Assembly: GCA_015680685.1 (NCBI GenBank)
Contig: MNCI01034769.1
Span: 955,604 to 1,019,603 of the forward strand
Direction of reading: 5' to 3'
DNA from: Gnetum montanum
Lineage: Eukaryota; Streptophyta; Gnetopsida; Gnetales; Gnetaceae
DNA: 64,000 bases
The notes under the pieces are model-generated. The model was not told the DNA's origin and ran no database searches. It saw only the letters and a program-made list of their open reading frames with translations. Made by a program: the position numbers and the translations under genes. Below, piece by piece: positions 45,470 to 57,800 of the stretch (position 1 is the stretch's first letter; the number at the start of each line of letters is the position of its first letter).

Positions 45470-47507
45470 TTCACAACCTTCACAAATATCCCACTACACT
45501 CGCCACCAGACATACCAGGTCCCACAAATGGTACAACCAAGCACGGGACTCTAGTCTAACCCACTGGTTATGCAAGTGACCTACCCTATAGCACCACTAG
45601 TGGCCACTGATCCAACATCACCACCCACTGGGTGGTGGACAACATTAGTAGCACCCTTCGTAGGGGCCACCCCAATGGCACCGCCTATGAGCCAAGCCAT
45701 TGTCCCTGCCACATTACCAATGGGAGCTGCCTCTGCAACTCCCCAACCTTCTGCATTGTCCTCGATTCTGGAACAAGCATTTCAACTTATCCAGACCCTT
45801 ACAAAAGAGGTTCGATGCCTCAAGACTACCAGCTCTGACACAATACAAGTCATGGATTTCCACCATGATGATCCCATTAGCTTGGTAGTCCCCATGCTAA
45901 CGTTACCCCCATGGATGCCTCTTCCCCACTTCACAAAGTACAATGGGGAGGGTGATCCCAACATCCATCTTGTGACATTCAAATTTAAGTCCCTTCTTTT
46001 ACAAAAATGGCCATACATAATCATTCATGTGTTTGCTATGTCTCTAATGGGCAAAGCCTTGGACTAGTACTGCACGTTCCCACGCTCCTCTATCTCAACC
46101 CTAGAGGAGCTTTTGATCCAATTTGTGACTTGTTTCAAGTATAACTTGAGAGCAGAGATTATGTTGGATCAATTAATGAGCATGAAGCAAAATCCCTTGG
46201 AACCAGTCCAGAAATTCATATAGTGGTGGAGTGCTACCCTTAATGAGATCCATGAGCCTATTGCAGAGGCTCATCTACTAGCCATCTTTAAGGGTACAAC
46301 GAACGACTTCATTAAGTCCAAACAGTACCATCTCGCTCCACGAACTCTTAGTCAGGCTTTTGCCTAAACCAAGAGCATACAAGACGTGGCCAAGGCAAGT
46401 AAAGACCCGTCCTATGTTGCATACAAGAACATGTTTAAAAAGAAGAACAAAGATAAGGGCAAGGCTGTAATAGCAACAGTGGCCGCTGTGGCAAACAAAG
46501 CCAAGCCCAATAAAAACAACAATAAGAAGTTGGCCACACCGTCGACTAACCCTGCACCCACACCAAACAATATTACTCAAGCCTCCACCTCGATACTCGA
46601 AGCATCCACCCCATCCAAACCTAATTTTGAGCTTAAAGATCGCTCTAAATATACCCTGCTGCCTGGCAAGCCTTCAGAATTTTTTAAGCATTTAGTGGGA
46701 GTGAGGTATATTCAACACAAGAAAATGTCAGAGGAGGTAGCTAAAAGGCATCAATGATGTTGCAAACTCATTAGGAACCCCTCCTTGCCCTTGCCCAATG
46801 AGCCCCCAGTTCCTAAGAATTTTAGGATCAAGCAGTTCTGTAACTATCACCAAGTGTGTGGTCATGACATGGATTACTATTTGACGCTAAAGGATGACAT
46901 ACAATGAATGATTGATCAAGGGAAGCTAATTCTAGATGAAAGAAACCCTGTGCATCTTGAAAATCAATCTATGCATGTCTACACGGACCCACTTAACTCC
47001 AAAAATGTCAATTACATTATCAACATCATTAGTGTTGACAGTAATCCTAAACCGCCTTAGCAACCATTTGTGGTTCTCATGCCTCAGCATAGTGCACTTA
47101 CATCACCAGCGGCTAAAAAACCCCCGCAACAACCGTTTGTCCTAAGGGTCCTTGCTTAGACATCTGCCCCTGTATCCTCTATAAACAAACCTGCACCACC
47201 ACCCGCATTAACACCGCAAATGCCATTCGTCATTAGGGAGCCAAGCCATTCAACTACCCCCATCCCACATAAGATGACACAACAGCCTTCTCATCCAAGT
47301 AGACGAGAAAGGTGTTTGATAGGTGAGGTGAAAATGGAAGGTACCATCCTAGGTTCTTCCAAGCCTACCTCCTCGTCCTCTACATCTACATCCTCATCAC
47401 CTAAAGCTAACACTACTACATGCGCTCAGTCATCACCGCCTAGCCTGAAAGGTTGTGATCCAAAACCTGAAGTTGTTCCTCCTCGGGAAATTCATCTCCT
47501 GGGATGA
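45470..47507 (+). pseudogene. gag of element B, C-terminal part
   Basis: It resumes in the Pro-rich linker (45470-45570) and continues with the capsid core at 45850-46380: MDFHHDDPISLVVP, FTKYNGEGDPNIHLV, FAMSLMGKALD, TAG where Trp is expected, then SATLNEIHEPIAEAHLLAIF. A Lys/Asn-rich basic segment follows (46430-46530), then the zinc-binding region near 46830-46870 (CNYHQVCGHDMDYY in place of C..H..CGHDTDYC, so the last Cys is Tyr). It ends in REIHLLG with TGA at 47505-47507. Several stops and frameshifts are present. Confidence 0.8.
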
Positions 47508-47569
47508 ATGGAAAAGGAGAAAGATAGCAAAAAATAGAAGGGTGGACAAGATCTATTGAGCACTCTTAC

Positions 47570-48235
47570 TTAGGTCAAGCAGGCTCTCAAATAGAAGAAC
47601 ACAACGTTGAGCCTGTATGACTTGATAATGACTTCTACTGCACACCGTGAGGCTCTGGTTCGCATGTTAACGACAATACCTATTGATGAGAACATGCTAG
47701 CAAAATAGAAAGCGATCCATTCAGTTATGCTTCCTTCTACACTTGCAGAACTATAGCCATCCCAACTGACTTTCCATGACGATTCCATTAGGGAATACCT
47801 TGAGAAGGGTCAGGTGACTACAACACCTCTATTCATCACAATTTATGTTGGCCAACATAAGATTTGAGGGGTACATGTTGATGATGGGCTTCTACGAATG
47901 TCATGCCATTCCCTATTGTGGATAAACTAGGTTTGGTGGACTAGATCAAACCCATGACAACGCCATGCTTGAAGTCGTTCAATGGGGCACGGGTCGTGGT
48001 GAAAGGCATTGTCCACATTGACTTTGTGGTAGGGGAACAATTCTCCACAAATGAAATATTTATCATGGTGGAAGAGATGCCCAGGCTTAACCTAATCCTG
48101 GGGAGGTTTTGGTTAGCCCAACTTAGGGCTATCTCTTCACCCATACATCAGGAGATCCATCTACCCTATGCAAGTAGGGAGATGGTGATCCACAGTGACA
48201 AGGTAGCAATGCAAGCAATAAATAATGGCTAGATA
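47570..48235 (+). pseudogene. protease of element B
   Basis: SLYDLIMTSTAHREALVRML near 47610 precedes the retropepsin core, which is frame-broken at VDDG (about 47875). KSFNGARVVVKGIVHIDFVV, LNLILGRFWLAQL and SSPIHQEIHLPYASREM lie in 47954-48232. It continues past a stop to AALNPR-like codons and the CGATGG at 48431, where element D begins. Here the codon corresponding to D's terminal TGA (54323) is still CGA. Confidence 0.7.
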
Positions 48236-48724
48236 TGAAGCAGGGTTCAGAGGTCCTCTGGGAATGAGGCACCTATCCCCATTGACACTAACTATTTGGC
48301 AAAAAAGCTGGCCCAACATATTGGCTCAGAAAATGAAAATTTGTGGGCTGAGTTACCTTTCCAAGTAGAAGACAACAATGTAGATGAATGCTACAGTAAG
48401 GCTTCTTGGCCCTATGCCTCACTAAATCCACGATGGTAAAACACCCTAAAATTTCAAGATCCTCTTGCTTCACCAGGGTCTTGGAATTCAGGCAAGGGAT
48501 TTCCACAAGTGCAGCATCATGGAAGTTTGGCAGGAAGTGAATGCATGTCTAGACTATTCAGTTCGGCAATTTTTCTACCTCCAGAGTTGATAGGCCCAAT
48601 GGACTCTTCAGCTTGCCCACCTGGATGTTTCACCTAGTTGACAGTCTATTTAGAAACCATGCTTGGGATTGTCGGCAGTGCTCAGGATGCACAAAATAGT
48701 TCGACAAATATTCTAGTGAGGAAG

Positions 48725-49455
48725 TTTGCTATGCTACACTACACCATGTAGTGTAGCAGGCCTCAGAAGATAGTTGCTTAAACAACCAAACTATTGCAGA
48801 ATAAGGTGCTATGCTATGCTATGCTACACAGTGTAGCACAACATAGAAAAGGAAAGACAAAAAGGCCTAGCTTGCCTAGTGATTCCAATTGCACTTCGTA
48901 GGCACTCTAGCCTTCAAAACTAGTTGCCTTGTTCAAATTCAAGTCCTTGGCAAAGCTTCTCATCAGAAAGTGGTAGATTGAACAGAAAGCAAGATACGCT
49001 AGCTACTACACTGTGCTACACTACATAGTGTAGCATGGCGTAGCGATGATTGAAAAGCTACAATGAGCCTCTCAGATGTAAGGTCAACAAGTTCACAGAT
49101 CTCTCTTCGTAGAAGTCAAAATTTGCAACTGTTAGCATGATCAGAGCTCCAAGAAAGCATTTGCGACTTCAACATGGATTGTGTATGAAGCCAACTGCTA
49201 TGCTATGCTACGCTATGTAGCATAGCGTAGCATAGCATTACGTAGCAAAAGATGCATATCAAACCAAGTGCTGCAAAAGTTAACTTTACGTGTGGCGAAG
49301 CTTCCAATAGATGTAGTTGACTTCAGCGCAAATTTCTTCTTCAAACTAGTGGCTACGTTGTGCTATGCTACATATCATAGCACAACATAGCAAGTAGCTA
49401 CGCTACGCCAACATGCTACGGTACATAGTGTAGCACAACGTAGCAGGCAGCTACG
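48725..49455. repeat. CTACGCTATG palindromic repeat array in the D LTR
   Basis: There are clusters of GCTATGCTACGC and its complement, for example the long near-perfect palindrome around 49196-49235 and others near 48800 and 49350-49450. They are separated by 50-150 bp of ordinary sequence. Confidence 0.75.
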
Positions 49456-49649
49456 CTGCTTCAGCGTGCCCCATTCCTTGTTTGCATTTTTGAGATATTT
49501 GATTCTAGCATCTCTAGTTTCGATAGGGTAATTGCAGCGTGGCAGGATCATCAATCAACTTTTCATGTCCATGCAGCATGGACACGTTAGCTTCTTGTAG
49601 GTCTAGGACATTTGGCATCCAAGTCGCATTTCTCGTGTGCTCTTGGTCC

Positions 49650-49657
49650 TATAAATA
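49650..49657 (+). promoter_or_regulatory. TATA box of the D LTR
   Basis: TATAAATA follows GGACATTTGGCATCC, a decayed form of the G-box palindrome seen in C, at the same distance. Confidence 0.6.
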
Positions 49658-50304
49658 CCCTGATGAGCAACACTCAAAGGGTTGGAAAAAATTTGAGCAG
49701 GGTTGGCAAAATTGGACATTTGTTGGCAATTTTGGGCAATTTTGAGCATTGTTGGCATTGGTTGGCATTGATTGGCGTTTTAGCAATTCAAAGCAAGTTG
49801 ACACTTTTAGCATTGGCACTTGGCATTAGCTTCTTGCTTGTCGACGCTTGGTACTATTGGATCTCAAGCTTGTACCCGAAAACATAGTTGAGGCATTTTG
49901 AGTGTTCCAATCATTCCTGGATTCCCTATGCCCCTTCAACACTGTATCACTTATTACACATTTTTAAGTAGAGAAGAGGATCGAACCTACAACTTTGCGG
50001 TGGTGCATTTTCTCATCCCTGTTACTCCATTGTTTCTACATTATTACCACTATTTAGCATCATTTTCTTTATTATCGCATTTATTAATCATCGGTTAGAT
50101 CTCACATATTTCATGCTTAAAAGGATGTTTACATAAGGTTAAGTGACATCAACTAAGTTCCTATCTAATCAACCAGACCGTTTAGGGTGCCCTGCTTCTA
50201 TTTTTAATCTAGCACGACCCTCACATGGATCCAGGGTTAAGACTATTTGCCCGATAACCTCTTGGTGTTTCCAGCCATCGACATTTTCAGTTGCAACAGT
50301 TTTC

Positions 50305-50322
50305 TGGTGCTAGAAGGATGGC
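50305..50322 (+). other. primer binding site of element D
   Basis: TGGTGCTAGAAGGATGGC lies 6 bp after the LTR end; it differs from the C copy by two transitions/transversions. Confidence 0.6.
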
Positions 50323-50543
50323 CTTTTGGTACCTTTTCTATGTTTCACGGTAGTCTTGCATGCGTTATGTACCCTGTCACACACTAGCATAAACGTGACA
50401 CCCTCTTAAAGTTGTTTATGCATCATGTGGTGCAGATCAGTCACTCCAATGGTTCCTCTAGAATCTTGCAAGATAGAAAGCCTCTAATCACCTTCTAATC
50501 TCCTTGTTTTCCTCATTTGCAAACCCCTTTTAGCCTTACAATA

Positions 50544-53400
50544 ATGATTTCCTCGAGCATAGTAGCTACTACCTCTAATGTTGAGGTTCCCCTCTCGAGT
50601 CAAGGGACCACAAGTATCGAGCCGTTGCCCAACCTAGTGCTGGGGCCATGCTAATCTCTTAGGATCAAAAATCAAGGACTTGAGGGCTCATCTCAGCAAT
50701 ACGAGTAGTATAACTTCCTTTGTGCTAAGGTTCAGGAAAACCTGCCCTTAGTTGCACAAGAACTCAAGGACAAACACACCTTCGAGTCTGCTTACTATAA
50801 TGGGCGGGAATTTATTCCCACTCTTGGAATTTCCATTCCTTTGAGACAGATGCATCAGTGGCTCATAGATCAACTGATAGCAGTCATTAGGCCTAGGGAG
50901 CCATGAGACATGGTGTCTCACTAGGATGAGGCATTCCAAGATGGGTAAGAGGAACTAAATTCCCAATTTGAAGGTGGGGGTCAAAATAACCTTGTCACCA
51001 TTCCTCCCACCCCTTCTTTCTAGATAAACCTGCCCTTTACCACCACTCCGTTCGTGATCACGTCTGCGCTATCGCAACCCGCAATTACATTGGCAACGGG
51101 TAGCCATGCCATGCCCTCGGCGTATCAACATGCCTACTCCCCTATCTCATTCTCAGCCACTACCCCACTACAAACTATTCCCCAACATATTCCCTCAACA
51201 TATCACGCATCCATTATGGCTACCCTGCCATATGTTCAGATTGTACCTACTTTGCAATTGCATGCAGTTTCTACCTCTGTCCCTGTGTCTACACCTGTTC
51301 CACCGTCAATGGTGGGTCCGGACCTATCCACATGGTGGAGCCCATTTGCCTCTCCTCTTGTTCCACAACCATCACAAATGTCGCACTATGCTCGTCATCA
51401 AACCTACTAGGTCTCGTAGATGGTACAACCGAGTGCGAGACCATGGTCTCTCCCACCGACCACGCAAGCGGCCTACCCTGTAGCATAGCTGGCAACTGCT
51501 ACTCCCATAGCACCACCTACTGGGTGGTGGATAGCATAAGCAGCACCTTTTATAGGGGCCGTCCCAATAGCACCGCCTATGGATCATGTCGTTTCCCCTG
51601 CCACACCACAGATAGGAGCTACCTTGGCAACTCCCTAACTATCTACATCATCTTTAGGTCTGGATCAAGCGTTCCAGCTTATCCAAACCCTTACTGAGAA
51701 AATTAAATGCCTCAAGGTTGCCAGTTCTAACACAGTACAGGTCATGGACTTTTACCAGGATGATCCCATCAGCCCAGTAGTTCCCACACTGACTTTACCC
51801 TTGAGATGTCATTCCTCCATTTCACGAAATATAATGAGGAGGGTGATCCCAATGCCCATTTTGTTACTTTCAGATCTAAGTGTCTTCTTCTGCAACAATG
51901 GCCACACACAATCATTTGCATCTTTCCTATGTATTTGATGGGGAAAGCCTTGGATTGGTACGTGCACTTGCATGCTCCTCCATCTTAACCCTAGAGGAGC
52001 TCCTGACCCAATTCGTAACACGTTTCAAGTACAACTTAAGACCAAAAGTTACGATGGATCAATTAATGAGTGTGAAGCAAGATCCACTGGAGCTAGTCTA
52101 GAAGTTCATCCAGTGATGGAGCGCTACCCTTAATGAGATCTACTAATCCATCGCAAAGGCCCATTTGCTGGCAATATTTAAGGATGCAGTGAATGAGTTC
52201 ATCAAGTCTAAGCTATACTACCTCGCTCCCTGGACTCTTAGTTAGGATTTCGCTGAAACAAAGAGCATACAAGACATGGTTGAGGCAAGAAAAGACCCAA
52301 CTTATGTTGCATACAAGAACACATTTGCAAAGAAGGACAAAGGCAAGGTTGCAACAGCCACAATGGCCACTGTGGTAAGCGAAGCTAAGCCCAACAACAA
52401 AAACAAGAATAATAAGAAGGCGAATGCACCAACACCTAACCCCATGCCCAAACAGGGAAACACACCTCAACCTTCCACATCTACATTTGAATTATCCACA
52501 CACCCTAAGCCAAAATTTGAGCGTAAAGATTTCTCCAAGTATACCCCACTACCCGTTAAGCCTTTAGAACTCCTAAAGCAATTACTAGCGGTGGGGTGGA
52601 TCCAACACAAGAAGATGTTAGAGGAGGGAATTAAAAAACATCAACAATATTGCAAACTTCGTAGGAACCCCTCCTTGGCCTGGCCCAATGAGCTACTAGT
52701 TCCTAAGAATTTCAGACTAGAGCTGTTCTATCACTATCATACACAGTGTGGTCACGACACGGATTACTGCATGGCGTTAAAAGATGAAATTCAAAGAATT
52801 ATTAATCAAGGGAAACTGGTTCAAAACAAGAGCAACCCAGTATGCCATGAAAATCAATCTCTGCATGTTTACATGGATCCTCTTAACACCAACAACATCG
52901 GCTACATCATTAACACCATCAGCGTTGAAAGTAATCCTAAACCACCCAAGTAGCCATTTGTGGTCTGTGTGCCTCAACGTAGCGCACCAGTGCCACCAGC
53001 GGCTAAAAAAACTCCACAGTAATTGTTTGTCTTGAAAGTTCCTCCCCATACATCTACCCCTACACTGCCTTTTAGCAAGAGCACATCATCACCATGTCCA
53101 TTAACTTCGTTACCACTATTTATCATCAGGGGGACAAGTCATTCAACTGTCCCCACCATGCATAAGACAACACCTCAGCCTTCTCCTACAAAGAGATGAG
53201 AAGAATGTTTGACAGGTGATGTGTCAATGGAATGTACCACTCCAGGTAGTTATAAACCTACACCCTCACCCTTTGCATTCACGTCCCCGTTGCCGAAAGA
53301 TGACATTGCTACATGTGTACGGTCATCGTCACCTTGCCCGAAAGGGTCTGATACCAAACCCAAAACTATCCCTCCTCGAGAAATTCATCTCTTAGGATGA
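50544..53400 (+). pseudogene. gag of element D
   Basis: ATG at 50544 (MISSSIVATTSNVEVPL). The same frame holds the N-terminal block (YNFLCAKVQENLPLVAQEL, NGREFIPTLG), the Ser/Pro/His linker (51054-51410 open) and the start of the capsid core (MDFYQDDPISPVVP at 51744). After frameshifts at 51800-52000 come YNEEGDPNAHFV, HTIICIFPMYLMGKALDWY and DQLMSVKQDPLELV. The basic and zinc-binding region is open at 52276-52953, with LFYHYHTQCGHDTDYC and LKDEIQRIINQG. It ends at REIHLLG, TGA 53398-53400. A Ser/Thr/Pro-rich spacer separates the finger from the end. Confidence 0.8.
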
Positions 53401-53449
53401 ATGGAAGAGGAGAAAGGCAATATATAGGAAGGTGGCCCTAACCTGTTAA

Positions 53450-54336
53450 ACACTCACCCAAGTCAAGCAGGCTATGAAATAGAAGAACACAACGATGAGC
53501 CTGTATGACCTGATTATGACTTCTACCACACACTGTGAGGCTCTGGTTCACATGTTAACGGCAATTATGGTTGATGAGAACATGCCAACAGAAGAAGAAG
53601 TGAGACATTTGGTCATGCTTCCTTCTGCACCTGCAAAACCAAAGCTGTCCCAACTGACTTTTTGCAATGATTCACTTAGGAAAGACCCTGAGAAGGGTCA
53701 AGTGACTATAGTGTCTCTTTTCATCATAATTTGGGTTGGGAAACATAAGATCCGAAGGGTACATGTTGATGATGGGGCTGCTACCAATGTCATTCCATTC
53801 CCTATTCTAGATAAGTTGGGTCTGGTCGACCAAATCAGACCCACAACAACGTCATGCTTAAAGTCATTCAATGGGGCATGGGTCGTGGTGAAAGGCATGG
53901 TCCACATTGACTTTGTGGTAGGGGATCAGTTTCCCATGAATGCAATGTTCAATGTGGTGGAAGAGATGCCCAGGTTTAACATGATCTTGGGGAGGTCATG
54001 GTTAGCATAACTTAGGGCAGTCTCTTCACCCATACATCAGGAGATCCATCTACCCTATGCGGGTAGGGAGGTGGTAATCCATGGCAACGAGGTAGCAACT
54101 CAAGCTATAAATAATGTGGACATGGAGCAGGGTTCAGAGGTTATCACCTCTGAGAATGAGGCATCTGTATCTATCAACACTCACCACTTAGCAAAGGAGC
54201 CAGCCAAACGCGCCAGCTCCGAAAATGAAAATGCATGGGTCGAGTTGCCCTTCCAAGTGGAGGACAACGATACAGACGAATGCCCTGGTAGAGCGTCTCG
54301 GCCTTACGCCTCGCCTAATCCATGATGGATCAAGAA
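53450..54336 (+). pseudogene. protease of element D
   Basis: This is the best-preserved protease in the window: 53495-54325 is one frame with a single internal stop. MSLYDLIMTSTTHCEALV leads to VTIVSLF and the active site RRVHVDDGAATNVIPF (about 53755-53800). FNMILGRSWLA follows, then TAA where C has Gln, and SSPIHQEIHLPYAGREVV. It ends SPNP-TGA; in B that codon is CGA, so the frame probably once ran on through WIK to AA|GTAATT at 54336/54337, a possible splice donor. The tail (54120-54320) is acidic. Confidence 0.8.
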
Positions 54337-54479
54337 GTAATTATGCATAGCATAGCAACCCCACTACTTCCTGCCCAATTGGCATGCTTTGTGCATTTAC
54401 TGCCTTTTTGTTTTGCATCTATCCATCTATGCTAGATACACCAATTAGCTTTTCTCTAAACCATTAACATATCTTCTGT

Positions 54480-54720
54480 TTACGTGATGGCCCAAAATAT
54501 CCTAAAACAAGTGATGGCTTGAAATGGCCTAAAACTATATTCCCCATGGCTAGAAGTAGCCTAAAACTATATTGCGCCATGGCCCAAAATGACCTAAAAC
54601 TAGCCACGACATGAAATGGTCTAAAACTATGTTGCACTATGGCTCGAAATGGCCTAAAACTAACCATGGCCCGAAATGGCCTAAAACTAGCGATGGTCCA
54701 AAATGGCCTAAAACTAAAGT
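54480..54720 (+). repeat. CCTAAAACTA repeat block after protease of D
   Basis: Eight or so copies of GGCCYRAAATGGCCTAAAAC lie at about 30-bp spacing, between protease and the 3' end of the antisense gene. Confidence 0.8.
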
Positions 54721-54897
54721 GAAAAACATAGAAATCAGTTGCATAAATAACATATGTAAGGCATAAACTAGAGTAGCATTAATCTCATGAAAATCCATTT
54801 TTCGTTCAAAACTCTACTTAGACAATGTTTGTAACAGTTTTGCAACAATTTTACAAAAAAAATATAAAAATACAAAAAAAATCAAGAGCCCTGGAGT

Positions 54898-57800
54898 CAT
54901 GCATCATCTTCCCCTTCATCATTTCCCTCTGCACCACCTTCTTCTGTTACATCATTATTTTCGCCCTCTAGGGGCCCTGCTTCTTCACCTGGAACTTGCA
55001 TCATGGAAAAAAAGTAGTCGTCTAGAGTTATATGTAAAAGCTAGAAAGGCATAAACTGTTGCATCGCAAAAAATGACTGACCTGAGATAGCCCCATGTGA
55101 GTCTCGAAGGGTATGAGGTTTAGTTCAAGCCCAAGGTGGTGCCAGACCTCCTCCTCCATGATATCTGCCTAGTGCCTATCAGTTAGGCCAGCGTTTGTGG
55201 CAGCTTTCTCCTTTTCAATGGCTGTCCATCTTGGTGGTCCTAGAGAAAAGGAGTTAGCGGCAGTCTCACCTGTGGGAAGGCTCACTTCTTGCTCAGGTGA
55301 CTCAGTAACCATCACTTGCTACATAAACTTGTTGTAGGTCCTAGAAGCACTAATAGCATCCAAGAATGCTTCATGAGTAAAAAACTTTACTGAAGCATCT
55401 TGATATTGTTTACCATATGTGGCACGTTCCAATTTATACATGTGCTTATGATTTTTCTAGGAATGCCCCCACTCGTAAAATTTGGCGCTATAGTCCTTCC
55501 AATCTTGGTTCTTCTAAGCTAACAACTCCATCTACATTTGCTGCTCTATTAGCTCCCAGGTGGGCTCGTTATTGTGTTACACAGCCATCCAATATCTGGC
55601 ATAATCTGTGATAGCTGTGCGCCAATTACCATAGTTGTTATCATGGGCCAAGAGGAACTCGTTCCTAGAATGGAGGTCTCCCACCTTAGCGGTTAGATTG
55701 GCTATCTCCCTCTCTTGCCTCTAGACCCATTTCCACAGGTCTTCGTTCACATGCCTACACTCCCATAGGGAGCACGTCGAGTGCAACACACATCTACTAG
55801 CCTCGTTGTATACGTGACGAGGCATCTCATTCACTTCAGGTGGGAATGTAGGCACAGCGTCCACCTTCATTGATTGTTTTGGGTCCCACTTAAGGCTAGA
55901 GACTATTATCACACATGAAAGCACATTAGTCATAGTAGCATAGAAAAGTTTAAAAACTCAGGAAGTCTAGCATAGTAAGCTAAAAGCCTAGCATAGCCAC
56001 TCTACTTACCCACTTCTAGATCAACCTATTTGAGATGGCCGATCATGTCATCGAAAACCCCCTACATGAACGTAAGCTTGTTAGGGGTCTCGGTCCATGG
56101 TTCCAACCAAGTCAGGGGAGGTCCTACAGTGTTAGCAGTGGTGTCTGCCATATAACCAAATGCATTAGTCATGACCAAGATGGACTACAACGAAGTCGAT
56201 GAGAAACACAAATGACAGTGCAAAGGCTCCTACCCAGCAAACCCTTAGGGNGGGGGGGGGGGGGGGGGGGGGGTCGCCCAAGGACATACTGTCGAAAATA
56301 TGGTCAAACTCACCAGCTTCTAGCTGTAGATCCCCTCCTTGCTGGCTTAAAACTATGGTGGAACCCTTAACATTCATTTGTTCATCTAGTGTTGAATTAA
56401 ATTTAGCAAAAAGATCATCAGTAGAGGTTCCTTCCTTGTTGATGCAGGCTTCCTCTTTATTCAATGGAGCCTTTCTTTTTAAGGCACCAGCATCCTCCTC
56501 ATCAGTGAGGAAATCCTCCTCGTTGACTGAAACATTCCCCTCATCAGTAGGGGCTTTTTCTTTGTTGATGAAAGCCACTTCCTTTGTGGCAGAGGTTCCC
56601 TCTCTCTTAACTAGGGTCCTTTCCTCTGTGGCTGGGGCCCTTGCATCTTTATTAGCTACCCCGTTTCGAGGGTCAATGTCTCTTCATAGCCTTCTTCTTC
56701 TAGCAACAAAGCAAGTTTGCATTAGGCTTAGCATTTTAACTTAAAATCAACACTACGCTATGCTACGCTACCCATCGTAGCATAGTATAGCAGGAATTAA
56801 CCAAACCAGCAAAGAAAAAAACATAACGACAAAAGCATTTACTGATGGGGGGCTGCACCCTACGTAGCTTGAACCATAATGTCCACCCCTCTTCTTCTTC
56901 TGTACGGGGAAGTTCCTCAGCTAGATGAGGCCTCTTTCGTCACAAATTTATGGCCACCATTTCCACGATAAGGTGTTTCCCCTATGATATGCTACCGGTA
57001 GTAGCAGGGGGCACCTCTCCCACGTTGTCCTAGCCATGGAAGTTGTGGGCCACCCAATCCTTAGTCGTCATGGAAAAAAACTTCCCAATTGCTTCTGGGG
57101 GATCTTGGGCTCAAGTGGTCTAGAAGACTTGGCAGATCCATGGTTTGGAGATCTGGTTATGATCTTGCATAACCCAAACTCCATTCTCACGGACCACCAA
57201 GAATTCCATGAAATGTCGCAAGAAAGCTATGTAAAAAGCATGATGCATGTTGAAACATGACTCATGCTTTTTATGTAGCTTGATCATTTTAGCTTGAAGG
57301 CCTTTGCAAAGATGCCTAGCCTAGTTGTAATGATCTTTCCTTGGGAAATTAGTTGGGAAAAAAGCACTGGCACAGAAGATGGGATAAATCTCTTTGGCTG
57401 CTCTCAGCCTCGCTTTTGCCATAAGGATCCCCTTTCGCCCTTTGGCCATCCCTAGCCACTCCTCAATGTCCTCCTAATGGTTCACCTCTTTCTTGGTCTT
57501 TGCACCCATGGGAAGACCATCAGTAGGGACACCGAAGAAGTCCATGAATAGTTGGTCATTGATTTCAAAGACCACTTGCACATTGTGCACATGTGTGTGG
57601 AAGTGGTCTGCCTTTTCAGAAAATGAGTTGGCTAGGGCCAGCATCTCAGCTGCAGGGATGCTTAGGTTCATGGCGAGGAACAAGTCCATGAGTCCAACAT
57701 TCTTAAGGTGTTGGGTCAGCAATTCCGAGGCCCCGCTGCAAAGCCAACGTTGAGTCTCATCTACCTCCCCGTACTTGAAGTAGATGTTGGCTTCATGATG

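Larger units (their letters stand above)
26394..48436 (+). mobile_element. Tat/Ogre-like element B, split by elements C and D
   Basis: The 5' LTR is at 26394-27940, followed by a primer binding site, leader and gag start (28174-28986). Element C then interrupts. Gag resumes at about 45470 and is followed by protease to about 48235, and the LTR of element D begins at 48437. By alignment with D (51330-51375), C sits within the Pro-rich part of gag with only a few bases lost. Pol and the 3' LTR of B are expected beyond D, outside the window. The 5 bp left of the LTR (ACATC, 26389-26393) is its expected target duplication. Confidence 0.75.
48437..50298 (+). repeat. 5' LTR of element D (1862 bp)
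   Basis: It starts TAAAACACCC (TG has become TA) and ends GCAACA. It aligns with the B LTR over its first 200 bp and over the TATA-to-end region. The middle is a CTACGCTATG palindromic array (48725-49455). The TATA box is at 49650-49657. Confidence 0.8.

Noticed and set aside
48437-50298. Reading this LTR as the 3' LTR of element B
   Set aside because: No polypurine tract precedes it, it directly follows protease, and a primer binding site, leader and gag follow it, so it is the 5' LTR of another element.
56199-56744. 181-codon plus-strand frame with a Gly run
   Set aside because: It runs across the N and poly-G artefact and is the complement of the antisense gene; no family likeness.
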